DNA of 64,000 nt from NCBI GenBank assembly GCA_046538075.1, contig JBKHJN010000011.1, positions 8,839 to 72,838 of the forward strand. Direction: 5' to 3'. Positions 34,515 to 43,442 of this stretch are shown in pieces. The notes beneath the pieces were generated by a model that worked only from the letters and a program-made list of their open reading frames with translations, was not told where the DNA came from and made no database searches. The position numbers and the translations under genes are program-made. This stretch comes from Desulfobacca_B sp046538075. Its GTDB lineage: Bacteria; Desulfobacterota; Desulfobaccia; Desulfobaccales; Desulfobaccaceae. Positions within the stretch are counted from its first letter, which is position 1. Every line of letters starts with the position of its first letter.

Positions 34515-37178
34515 ATGCCCAAAAGAACTTTAGAAGTCATTACCACCCATCTCAACGCCGATTTTGATGCCCTGGCCTCCATGGTGGCGGCCAAGAAGCT
34601 CTATCCCAATGCCCTCCTGGTATTTCCTGGTGCTCAAGAGCGCAACCTGCGGGAATTTTTTGTCCGTTCCAGTCTCTATTTTTTAGATTTTGCCAAGGTT
34701 AGAGATATCAATCTGGAGGAGATCAAACGCTTAATCCTGGTGGACGTCCGACAGGCCAGCCGCATTGGCAAGTTTGCCGAGGCCTTTCCCAACGATGCAA
34801 TCGACCTCCATATCTATGACCACCATCCGGACTCGCCGGATGACCTGTCCGGCAGCCTGGAGGTCATCCGCCCCGCCGGAGCCGCAGTTAGCATCCTGAC
34901 CAAGATTATCAGAGAGCGCCAGTTGGAGGTCACTCCGGATGAGGCGACCATCATGGCCCTGGGGATTTATGAAGACACAGGCTCCTTTACCTTTGCCTCC
35001 ACCACGGTGGAGGATTTTGAGGCCGCTTCCTACCTCTTGTCGCAAGGGGCCAACCTGAACACAGTGTCGGAAATGCTCACTCGGGAGCTGACGGTGGAGC
35101 AGATCTCGCTGTTAAACGATATGATTCGCAACTCCGTCACCCTAAATATCAGCGGCATTGATATCGTGCTGGCCCGGGCTACCACTTCCCAATACATCGG
35201 TGATTTTGCCGTGTTGGTCCACAAATACATGGACATGGAAAATATCAATGTCCTGTTTGCCCTGGCCCAGATGGAGGATCGGGTTTATGTCGTCGGACGC
35301 AGCCGCGTCCAAGAGGTGAACGTTGGCGAAATTTTAAGTGAAATGGGGGGCGGCGGCCACAGCTACGCGGCTTCCGCCACCATCAAGGACACGCCTCTGG
35401 CCCAGGTCGAGGAAACCCTGCGGCAGGTTCTCCAGACCCAGATCAGCCCCCGGCGGACGGCGCGGGAGCTGATGTCTTTTCCGGTTAAAGCTATCAGCCA
35501 TGAGGCCACCATGGCTGAGGCCCACCAGAGTATGACTCGCTTGAATATGAACGCCCTGTTGGTGATGGACCAAGAAAAACTGGTGGGGCTGATCTCGCGT
35601 CAGATTGTGGAGAAGGCCATTTATCACGGCCTGCAGGATTTGCCGGTCAAGGAATATATGACCACTGAATTTGCCACGGTCGGTCCGGAGGCCTCGCTGG
35701 CGGAAATTCAGGAACGGCTGGTGGTTAATAAGCAGCGGCTGCTGCCGGTAGTGGAACAAAACCAGGTTATCGGGGTGATTACCCGCACGGATCTGCTCAA
35801 CCTGCTGATGGCCTCGGGGGCCGGGGCCGAATTTAAATTGGACAAGGAGTTGGCACAACCGCTGCGCAAAAAAAAGATCAGCGGGCTGCTGCGGGAACGA
35901 CTGCCCCAAAAGATCCTCAAGATTTTGCAACAGGTCGGACAGGTAGCCGATGAATTGGGCTATAATGCCTATGTGGTGGGAGGGTTTGTCCGGGATCTGC
36001 TGCTGCGCCATGAGAACCTGGATATTGATATTGTCATCGAGGGGGATGGGATCGCCTTTGCCCGCAAGTTTGCTGAACGCCATGGGGTTCGGGTGCGGGT
36101 CTTCCATAAACTCAAGACCGCGGTGATCATCTTTCCGGATGGCTTTAAAATCGACGTGGCCACTGCCCGGACCGAATATTATGAAGCTCCGGGGGCAATG
36201 CCGATCGTGGAGGGCAGTTCCATCAAAATGGATCTGTACCGCCGCGATTTCACCATCAACACCCTGGCGGTCAAACTCAACGAGCGGCATTTTGGCATCT
36301 TGGTCGACTTTTTTGGGGCCCAGCGGGACCTTAAAGAACAGCGTATCAGCGTCCTGCACAATCTCAGCTTTGTGGAGGATCCGACCCGGGTCTTTAGGGC
36401 GATTCGCTTTGAGCAGCGCTTTAATTTTCAGATCAGCAAACTCACCGCCAGCCTGATCGAGAACGCGGTCAAGATCAATTTCTTTGACCGGCTGTCGGGA
36501 TCTCGACTGTTCGGGGAGCTGAAATTAATTCTGCAGGAGGAAAATCCTATACCGGCGATTGCCCGGATGGCCAGTTTTGACCTGCTCCAATTCATCCATC
36601 CCAGCCTGCGCTGCGATCTGGGGACCAAATGGATACTAGACCAGGTGCGGGGGGTGCTCTCCTGGCATGATCTGCTATTTTTGGACGAACCCTATGAACC
36701 CTGGTTGGTTTATTTCCTCGGTCTGATCGAACCATTGAAGGGCGAGCAACTCCGGGAACTGACCCGCCGTCTCAACATAAAACCCAAGATGGCCGAGACC
36801 ATGCTATGGGCCAAAGAAGCGGCGGATGAGGCTTTGATATATCTCTACCGGCAACCGGATCTGGGACGCAAGGAGATTTATCATCTTCTCCATAAATTCC
36901 CCACCGAGTACCTGCTCTACATGATGGCCAAGACCCGTCAGGAGGTCAGCAAGCGGGCTATTTCCCTGTACTTTACCCAGCTCAAGAATGTCCAGCCCCT
37001 ACTCAAGGGTCGTGACTTGCGGGCCATGGGCTATACTCCCGGGCCCCATTTCAAGGTCATGCTGGAAAGGCTGTTGGATGCCCGGCTAAACCAGGAAGTC
37101 AGCACTATCGAAGATGAGCGGGAATATATCCGCACTCATTTTGGCCGCCCGGCCGTAGAATTGGCGGCCGCGCCCTAA
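34515..37178 (+). CDS. DHH-CBS-tRNA nucleotidyltransferase fusion
   Basis: 887 residues. Residues about 5-310 are a DHH/DHHA1 phosphoesterase (THLNADFDALAS, DHHPDS, GGGGHSYAAS); about 315-440 a CBS pair (MSFPVKAISHEATMAEAHQS, VKEYMTTEFATVGPEASLAE); about 470-700 a polymerase-beta-type nucleotidyltransferase with GGFVRDLLL and the DID metal site, plus the RNA-binding region DPTRVFRAIRFEQRF. Such fusions are known in deltaproteobacteria and other deep branches as A- or CC-adding enzymes; which bases this one adds is not visible. The DHH domain may degrade oligonucleotides. Confidence 0.92.
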   Translation: MPKRTLEVITTHLNADFDALASMVAAKKLYPNALLVFPGAQERNLREFFVRSSLYFLDFAKVRDINLEEIKRLILVDVRQASRIGKFAEAFPNDAIDLHIYDHHPDSPDDLSGSLEVIRPAGAAVSILTKIIRERQLEVTPDEATIMALGIYEDTGSFTFASTTVEDFEAASYLLSQGANLNTVSEMLTRELTVEQISLLNDMIRNSVTLNISGIDIVLARATTSQYIGDFAVLVHKYMDMENINVLFALAQMEDRVYVVGRSRVQEVNVGEILSEMGGGGHSYAASATIKDTPLAQVEETLRQVLQTQISPRRTARELMSFPVKAISHEATMAEAHQSMTRLNMNALLVMDQEKLVGLISRQIVEKAIYHGLQDLPVKEYMTTEFATVGPEASLAEIQERLVVNKQRLLPVVEQNQVIGVITRTDLLNLLMASGAGAEFKLDKELAQPLRKKKISGLLRERLPQKILKILQQVGQVADELGYNAYVVGGFVRDLLLRHENLDIDIVIEGDGIAFARKFAERHGVRVRVFHKLKTAVIIFPDGFKIDVATARTEYYEAPGAMPIVEGSSIKMDLYRRDFTINTLAVKLNERHFGILVDFFGAQRDLKEQRISVLHNLSFVEDPTRVFRAIRFEQRFNFQISKLTASLIENAVKINFFDRLSGSRLFGELKLILQEENPIPAIARMASFDLLQFIHPSLRCDLGTKWILDQVRGVLSWHDLLFLDEPYEPWLVYFLGLIEPLKGEQLRELTRRLNIKPKMAETMLWAKEAADEALIYLYRQPDLGRKEIYHLLHKFPTEYLLYMMAKTRQEVSKRAISLYFTQLKNVQPLLKGRDLRAMGYTPGPHFKVMLERLLDARLNQEVSTIEDEREYIRTHFGRPAVELAAAP

Positions 37179-37234
37179 ACTTCTTCGATGGTGGTAACTT
37201 TAGCCGGTTCTTTAAGCACCGGGCTGAGGTTGTT

Positions 37235-37807
37235 TCATTTCCTTTTTAAGATTGCCCGCCAACCGGTGGCCTGGGTCAGGAAAGGACGATATATTTTGCT
37301 AACACTGCCGGCCTGCTCAGTAATGTAGAAGGCATCGGGCTGGATAGCTTTAACCTGCTGCAAAATTGCTGGCAACTGGCGCCGGCGGGTTACGATATAT
37401 AATTCCGTTACCGGGCCGAACTTTCCTTCTCCTTCGAAAGTAGTGACGCCATACCCGGCGTCTCTGATCTCGTTGGCCATTCGCTTGCCGGTGCCTTTGG
37501 TAATCACCCGCAAGATAATAAAGCCAAACGCCAGGCGTTTCTCGATGTTGATGCCCACTACGTTTCCGGTGGAAAAACCCAAGGCATAAAAGATTCCCAA
37601 CACCGGCTCATTCATAATCTGGTTCACCACCGTGGTTATGACCACCAACCAGATGCTGACTTCCAGCAGCCCCAAAACAAAAGCTATTTTGCTTCGGCCT
37701 TGGACAGTACTGATCGTCCTTAAAGTTCCCAAGCTGACGTCGACTACCCTGGATAAGAAGACCAGAATTCCGGTTGCCAGGGTTGCCCAAGAAAACCCAA
37801 GCTCCAT
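37235..37807 (-). CDS. UPF0316 membrane protein (DUF5698-DUF2179)
   Basis: 190 residues. Three N-terminal membrane segments (TLATGILVFLSRVVDVSLG, IAFVLGLLEVSIWLVVITTV, VLGIFYALGFSTGNVVG) are followed by a cytosolic DUF2179 domain (GYGVTTFEGEGKFGPVTELY) of the kind that binds small ligands in YitT-type proteins. Function is not established. It is downstream of surE on the same strand with a 75-bp gap, and convergent with the CCA fusion gene. Confidence 0.88.
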   Translation of the reverse strand: MELGFSWATLATGILVFLSRVVDVSLGTLRTISTVQGRSKIAFVLGLLEVSIWLVVITTVVNQIMNEPVLGIFYALGFSTGNVVGINIEKRLAFGFIILRVITKGTGKRMANEIRDAGYGVTTFEGEGKFGPVTELYIVTRRRQLPAILQQVKAIQPDAFYITEQAGSVSKIYRPFLTQATGWRAILKRK

Positions 37808-37882
37808 AACCTTGCTCCCTTAGTCGGACCTGGCACCAGCGTATCTGGGCATCGGAGCTGCCTTTAACCGTCCTGCCTATCC

Positions 37883-38653
37883 TCAGGTTGATAAAGAATC
37901 CTGCCACTTGAGCTTCTGAAGTTCGGCCAGGCTGTTATAATGGGTAAGATCGGGATGGATGGGGGTAATGGAGATATAGCCATTCTGAAGGGCCCAATTG
38001 TCTGTGCCCAGATCCGGGTCGTGGCGTTCATTAATGCCTGCCAGCCAGTAATAGATGTTTTCCCGGGGATCCACCCGGCGGTCAAAGCGTTCGGCCAGAC
38101 AACTGGTATCCTGGCGGGTCAGAACCACTCCTTTGATCATATCCGGCGGTATGGCGGGGACATTGACATTAAGTGAGACCCCTGGAGGCAAGGGCAAGCG
38201 AGGCAGTTGCCGGGCCAATTGGCCGGCAAATCGAGCCGCTTCGGAAAAATCCGGGTCTTTATAAGTATCAAGCGAAATGGCCAGGGCCCGCAGCCCTAAG
38301 ATCGCCGCTTCGCTAGCCGCCGACACGGTTCCGGAATATAACACATTGATGCCTAGATTAGCTCCCAGGTTGATCCCGGAGATCACCAGATCGGGGGCCG
38401 GAGACAACAACTCGGCTACCGCGATCTTGACGCAATCCGCCGGGGTGCCATTAATCGCCCAGCCAAAGAAGGCCCCGTTTTTATTAATTTGCTTGATCCG
38501 CAGCGGAGTACTCAGGCTGATGGCGTGGCCCACTGCACTCTGTTCGCTCTCCGGGGCCACCACCCGGAGATCGTATTCCGCCTGCAAGGCCTGAAACAGG
38601 GCCATCAGGCCCGGGGCATGAATACCATCGTCGTTGGTTAATAGGATGGTCAT
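37883..38653 (-). CDS. surE: 5'/3'-nucleotidase SurE
   Basis: 256 residues with the metal-binding N-terminus ILLTNDDGIHAPG, APESEQSAVGHAIS, and SGINLGANLGINVLYSGTVSAA. SurE dephosphorylates nucleoside monophosphates and short polyphosphate in stationary phase or stress. It is transcribed divergently from the NtrC-type regulator gene and precedes the UPF0316 gene. Confidence 0.96.
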   Translation of the reverse strand: MTILLTNDDGIHAPGLMALFQALQAEYDLRVVAPESEQSAVGHAISLSTPLRIKQINKNGAFFGWAINGTPADCVKIAVAELLSPAPDLVISGINLGANLGINVLYSGTVSAASEAAILGLRALAISLDTYKDPDFSEAARFAGQLARQLPRLPLPPGVSLNVNVPAIPPDMIKGVVLTRQDTSCLAERFDRRVDPRENIYYWLAGINERHDPDLGTDNWALQNGYISITPIHPDLTHYNSLAELQKLKWQDSLST

Positions 38654-38822
38654 TGTAGATTAAGGAAGCGGCTCTGCTCTGAGTCGGCAACTCTGGCCAA
38701 TCTTCAAAATAGCCTGGAGCCCCCGGTCTGTCAATAGCCATTATGGGGAAACAATCCCAAAAGTTGATTCCCTTGAATTTTTAGTAAATCCTCGCCCTCC
38801 AGCAGAAGGGGCTTGATAACGC

Positions 38823-38851
38823 TTGACAACCAGCCGTGTTTTTTGTTAATC
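38823..38851 (+). promoter_or_regulatory. Promoter of the NtrC-type regulator gene
   Basis: TTGACA (38823-38828) and TTAATC (38846-38851) are 17 bp apart, giving initiation near 38858. Confidence 0.6.
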
Positions 38852-38900
38852 TACCAAAAAAATATTGGAATTACAATTGCTTGAAACTTAGTGAATTGGT

Positions 38901-40256
38901 TTGCGGCCGGTGACCAACAGCAAGGTAAAAATCCTGGTCATAGATGATGAGAAGGCCATGCGGGATGCCTGTTTTCAAATCCTGTCCCGTCTTGGCCACG
39001 ATGTCGATCTGGCCCCCAGTGGCCGTCAGGGATTGGCTCATCTGGAAAAGTACTCTTATGATTTAATCCTGCTGGATCTGGTCATGCCTGACATGAATGG
39101 CCTGGAGGTCCTTAAAAAAATTAAAGCCTTGGATGCTGAGGCTCTGGTTACCATTATTACCGGTTATGGCACTATCCAGTCTGCAGTCGAATCGATGAAG
39201 TCGGGGGCCTTTGATTTCCTTCCCAAACCCTTTGCCCCCGATGACCTGCGTCTGTCAGTAAAGCGGGCCTTGGACAAGCGTCGGATCGACCTCGAAAACC
39301 TTTATCTCCGCACCGAATTAAATCGCAAGGATGAACGTTGCGCCATTGTTTTCCAGAGCGAGGCCATGGCCCGGATCATGGATATGGTCGCCCGGGTCGC
39401 TCCCAGCGACAGCACCGTCCTGATCACCGGGGAATCGGGAACCGGCAAGGGGATGGTGGCCAGCAAGATCCATCGCTTGAGTGCGCGGCACCGCCGTCCG
39501 TTTGTCACGGTGGATTGCGGCACTCTGGTCGAAACCTTATTCGAAAGCGAACTTTTCGGTCATGTTAAAGGCTCTTTCACCGGGGCCGATGCCAATAAAG
39601 TCGGCAAGTTCGAACTGGCCCAAAACGGCACCCTGTTCTTTGACGAAATCAGCAACATCAGTCTGGAGGTGCAGGCCAAACTGCTGCGCGCCGTGGAGGA
39701 ACGCAAGATCTCCAAGGTCGGCAGCCACCGGGTGATTAATGTTGATGTCCGCATTGTCGCGGCTACCAACCAGGACCTGAACCTGGCGATTAAAGAAGGC
39801 AACTTTCGCGAGGACCTGTTTTACCGGCTCAACGTGGTGTCCATTCATCTGCCACCGCTGCGGGATCGCAAAGAAGATATCCCCCTGCTGGTTCACAGTT
39901 TTCTGGACAAATACAATCGGCGTCTTAGAAAACAGGTGCGAGGGATTTCCGATGAAGCCATGGACCTGCTGATGCAGCATGAATGGCCGGGAAATGTCCG
40001 GGAATTAGAAAATATTATCGAACGCCTGGTGGTGTTGAGCACCGGGTACTATTTAGAGCCGGCCGATCTGGCCTTTTCCGGAGCCGTCCTCTCGGCCTCT
40101 ACCCGCAAAAAAGCTACCAGCCTCAGGGACCTGGAACGAGAGCATATCATTGAAATGTTGCATCGCTTCGACGGTCATAAAAAAGAGACTGCCGAGGCCC
40201 TGGGAATCGACCGCAAGACCTTGCGTGAAAAGCTCAAACGCTATCATATTGAATAA
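38901..40256 (+). CDS. NtrC-family sigma-54-dependent response regulator
   Basis: 451 residues: receiver domain 1-125 with the phosphoacceptor Asp in LILLDLVMPDMNG, AAA+ domain about 145-385 with Walker A GESGTGKGM, GSFTGA (sigma-54 contact loop, Ser in place of the usual Ala), Walker B GTLFFDEISN and the arginine finger region EWPGNVREL, and a Fis-type HTH at the end (TAEALGIDRKTLREKLKRY). Start TTG 38901 or GTG 38910; neither has a clear Shine-Dalgarno. No sensor kinase is adjacent, so the signal is unknown. Confidence 0.93.
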   Translation: MRPVTNSKVKILVIDDEKAMRDACFQILSRLGHDVDLAPSGRQGLAHLEKYSYDLILLDLVMPDMNGLEVLKKIKALDAEALVTIITGYGTIQSAVESMKSGAFDFLPKPFAPDDLRLSVKRALDKRRIDLENLYLRTELNRKDERCAIVFQSEAMARIMDMVARVAPSDSTVLITGESGTGKGMVASKIHRLSARHRRPFVTVDCGTLVETLFESELFGHVKGSFTGADANKVGKFELAQNGTLFFDEISNISLEVQAKLLRAVEERKISKVGSHRVINVDVRIVAATNQDLNLAIKEGNFREDLFYRLNVVSIHLPPLRDRKEDIPLLVHSFLDKYNRRLRKQVRGISDEAMDLLMQHEWPGNVRELENIIERLVVLSTGYYLEPADLAFSGAVLSASTRKKATSLRDLEREHIIEMLHRFDGHKKETAEALGIDRKTLREKLKRYHIE

Positions 40257-40274
40257 TTCTTTCTGAGTCAGCCT

Positions 40275-42614
40275 GTGGGTTCCACACCACCCCCGGCCCG
40301 GCCCCAGTTCCGGGGTAAAATCACCCCCACCCTGGTCCTGTTCTACGGCGCCGCCGCTCTGGCGGCGCAGGTATTATTTTTAAGGGAATTCCTGGTATTG
40401 GCCCAGGGCAACGAACTGCAACTGGGTCTGGGTTTATGGGCCTGGCTGATCTGGACCGGCCTGGGCAGCCTGTGGGGCGGACGCCTGGCTTCCTCCCGGA
40501 TAGTTGCCCCTGCCACCTTGGCCGGGTGGCTGGGAGTCTTGGGAGGGATGCTGCCGGCCACGATGATTCTAACCCGGATTCTCCCCGGGCTGCTCCATTT
40601 GCCCCTTGGTCAGGTGCTGCCCCCCTTCCAGGCCGGGCTATTATTCTTGACTTTGTTGGCCCCTTTCTGTCTAATCTCCGGACTTTTTTTCCCACTGGCC
40701 TGCCAGTCTCTAAAAGGTTCCCAAACCTGGGGGACGGTTGGGCGGGTGTACTTTTTGGATACCCTCGGCGCGGCCTTGGGGGTGGGTTTTCTGCAGCTGT
40801 TGCTGATCGGCCGCATCCCCAGCCTGGAACTGGCTCTGGGGCTGGGACTGATACTCAATCTTCTCGCCCTCTTAGCCCCTCCGGCCCGCCGCCGGACCCG
40901 GCGCTGGATAATGGCCGGATTGGGTCTGCTGATCCTGGGAGGGTTGCTAACTCAGGCCTCGCGGCTGGAAGATTGGAGCCGCGGCTGGCAGTGGCCCGGA
41001 CAGAACTTGGTGGCGGTCCAGGAAAGCCCGTATGGCCTGCTCAGTGCCAGCCAGGCGGCCGAACAGGTCAATTTTTTTGAAAATAACCTGTGGTACTTCA
41101 GCTATCCGGATCCATTGACTGCGGAAGCCCGGGTGCAATACGCCCTCTTGCAACACTCCCATCCCCGGCGGGTGCTGTTGATCGGCGGCGGGGTGGGGGG
41201 AGCCGTGGCCCAAATTCTTAAAACCCCCGGCCTGACAAACGTAGATTACGTCGAATTAGACCCGCAACTGATCCGCCTGGCCCGCAGGGTGTTGCCGCCG
41301 GTCGCCACTCAACCCCTGCAGGAGCCGCGGGTGCGGCTGATTTATCAGGACGGTCGGCGCTTCATCAAAAACACTGATTCCACCTATGATGTTATCCTGC
41401 TCTGCCTGCCAGAGCCCAAAAATGCCCTGCTCAACCGGTTCTACTCCCTGGAGTTCTTTCAGGAGGTCAAAGCCCGTTTGCGGCCGGCGGGGGTGTTCAG
41501 CTTTGCTCTCACCGGGGCCGAAGTCAGCCTCAGCCCCTTACGGGCCCAGTACCTGGGCCTGGCCTACCATACCCTGCAGAGAGTATTTCCGGAGGTTCGG
41601 GTCTTTCCAGGGCTGACTGTGCGCTTTTTTGCCAGCCCCCGGTCTGGGCAACTGGTAACCGACCCTGCCATCTTGGTGTCCCGCCTCCAGGCCCGCCAGC
41701 TAAGACTTTATTATGTCAGAGAATATTACCTGTATGAAAATCTTTCCCCCTCCCGGCAGGCCTACCTCCAGCAAATTTTGGCCCAAACCGACCCAGGACT
41801 CAATACCGACCTGTTTCCCCAATGCTATTTTTATGATCTGGTTCTGAGCTGGGCCCAGGAGGTTGCAGTTGTCAAAGATCTGCTGGTCAGGCTGCGGCCG
41901 TTGCCCTTCTGGTCTTTCCCGGTGGCGGTGGTTTTGGCGACTCTGGGCTTGTGGTGGCGGTGGCGATGCCCCAAGGAAGCGAGAACCGGCTCGGCAGCTT
42001 ATCGCTCCGCCCCTTATCTTTATAATATTATGATCATGGGCTTAAGCGCCATGGCCCTGGAAATTACTTTGGTCATCCTGTTTCAGATTCAAATGGGTTT
42101 TCTGTACGGACAACTGGGGCTTTTGATGGCCGCCTTCATGTTCGGTATGGGCCTTGGTTCCGGCCTGACGCCGCGGCTGATTGCCAGCCAGACCGGGGCC
42201 TGGCGATGGTCGCTGGCCTTTCAGGGGGGGACGGTCCTGCTCGCCGGATTGCTCAGCCTGACGCTGCCCAATCTCCTCAAGCTGCCCCTGTTGAGCTGGG
42301 AAGGTTGGGCTCAGGCCGGTTTTGCAATGCTGCTGGGAAGCGTCGGCCTCCTGGCGGGGGGAGTCTTTGCCAGTCAGGCGGAACTCCTGCAACAGATTGG
42401 AACCGAACTGGCGGTCAGCGCCGGTCTGCTCTATGCTATGGATTTAGTGGGAGCCACCCTGGGAACTCTGGGGATGGGCCTGATGGCCTTGCCCCTCTGG
42501 GGCCTGCAGCAGACCCTGTTGCTGTTGGCGGTTTTTAACCTGTCGGCGCTGATTATTCTTTATACCGCCGGACGACCGCATCCCTTTCCGCCGGGCGCCA
42601 ATAGCCCGGATTGA
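40275..42614 (+). CDS. Membrane protein with embedded spermidine-synthase-like domain
   Basis: 779 residues. Six to seven hydrophobic segments (residues about 15-225) flank a Rossmann methyltransferase-like domain (about 255-460) resembling polyamine aminopropyltransferases: VLLIGGGVGGAVAQIL, DYVELDPQLIRLAR, RLIYQDGRRFI. A second membrane block (about 540-775) follows. These fused MFS/spermidine-synthase-like proteins are common in Desulfobacterota and their reaction is unknown. The start is GTG, 18 nt after the response regulator gene, so the two may be co-transcribed. Confidence 0.85.
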   Translation: MGSTPPPARPQFRGKITPTLVLFYGAAALAAQVLFLREFLVLAQGNELQLGLGLWAWLIWTGLGSLWGGRLASSRIVAPATLAGWLGVLGGMLPATMILTRILPGLLHLPLGQVLPPFQAGLLFLTLLAPFCLISGLFFPLACQSLKGSQTWGTVGRVYFLDTLGAALGVGFLQLLLIGRIPSLELALGLGLILNLLALLAPPARRRTRRWIMAGLGLLILGGLLTQASRLEDWSRGWQWPGQNLVAVQESPYGLLSASQAAEQVNFFENNLWYFSYPDPLTAEARVQYALLQHSHPRRVLLIGGGVGGAVAQILKTPGLTNVDYVELDPQLIRLARRVLPPVATQPLQEPRVRLIYQDGRRFIKNTDSTYDVILLCLPEPKNALLNRFYSLEFFQEVKARLRPAGVFSFALTGAEVSLSPLRAQYLGLAYHTLQRVFPEVRVFPGLTVRFFASPRSGQLVTDPAILVSRLQARQLRLYYVREYYLYENLSPSRQAYLQQILAQTDPGLNTDLFPQCYFYDLVLSWAQEVAVVKDLLVRLRPLPFWSFPVAVVLATLGLWWRWRCPKEARTGSAAYRSAPYLYNIMIMGLSAMALEITLVILFQIQMGFLYGQLGLLMAAFMFGMGLGSGLTPRLIASQTGAWRWSLAFQGGTVLLAGLLSLTLPNLLKLPLLSWEGWAQAGFAMLLGSVGLLAGGVFASQAELLQQIGTELAVSAGLLYAMDLVGATLGTLGMGLMALPLWGLQQTLLLLAVFNLSALIILYTAGRPHPFPPGANSPD

Positions 42615-42647
42615 AATGATAAACTATCAACCCGACGGATCGGGCCG

Positions 42648-43193
42648 TCAGTCTCCCTCTAGGCGACGGCGGAATTCATTCACTGCCTGGGGGATCAGAC
42701 GGCGCAAAAAGATGCCCTGATCCCGGGGCGGCAGGGATTGATATTCTTCAAATTGAGGGTGCTGGGGCGACAGGGTGGGCAAGGGCAGCGGGGTGGTCCT
42801 TGCCGCTGCTTGGCCTTCCTTGATCAGCTGGATGAGAGCGAGGTTTTCGTCTGGCACCGCCGCCACCCAGCCCAGGCGACGCATGACCTCCAACCGGGCC
42901 CGGTCCAGTAATGCTAAGGAAAGGTCCAGGATATTCTGCTTGGCGGCGATTTCCAGGTTGTCCAGACGGAATCGGGCGGAACCCCCCAGACCCTGCGCTC
43001 CCATCACCAGATCGATCAGGACAAATAAATTTTCCTCTCCTGGCATGGCCAGAAACAGCAGGGTCTGGTCGGAAAGATCTTTAAAACGGGTGTCGGGGCC
43101 GAATTGCTCCCGGAAACGGTGCAGCCAGGTGCGAAACCCCTGGTCCGCCGCCACTTTTTGGCGAAAGCGCTCTAACTCAATAACTTCTGCCAC
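42648..43193 (-). CDS. Conserved-looking hypothetical protein
   Basis: 181 residues, soluble and predominantly helical, beginning MAEVIELERFRQKVAADQ. No signal peptide, membrane segment or recognised motif is seen; a Pro/Leu-rich linker (TTPLPLPTLSPQHP) separates a helical N-terminal domain from a short C-terminal helix (PQAVNEFRRRLEGD). Codon use resembles its neighbours, so I accept it as a gene. It is convergent with the spermidine-synthase-like gene. Confidence 0.65.
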   Translation of the reverse strand: MAEVIELERFRQKVAADQGFRTWLHRFREQFGPDTRFKDLSDQTLLFLAMPGEENLFVLIDLVMGAQGLGGSARFRLDNLEIAAKQNILDLSLALLDRARLEVMRRLGWVAAVPDENLALIQLIKEGQAAARTTPLPLPTLSPQHPQFEEYQSLPPRDQGIFLRRLIPQAVNEFRRRLEGD

Positions 43194-43442
43194 AGTTGTC
43201 CCTTTACACGCTTTAGATCACCTATCTACCGTCCTCATGTCCTGGTAACATAGATTGGAAGCTGGTGTCAAGTTGGAACCCCTAGGGAAATTAGGCAAGT
43301 TGTCATCCCAACCCGGATAGGCTAAAATTTATATTTAAAAGATCATGCCAGGCCGCTCCCTCGAAACAGGCAAGTTATTTTGAATCGGCCAGGGCTAACC
43401 GGCAGGGATGGACAATAATAACCAAATTGAGGCTGATTGGTT

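Noticed and set aside
35334..36359. A 341-codon minus-strand frame opposite the CCA fusion gene
   Set aside because: Antisense to conserved CBS and nucleotidyltransferase motifs; no motif of its own.
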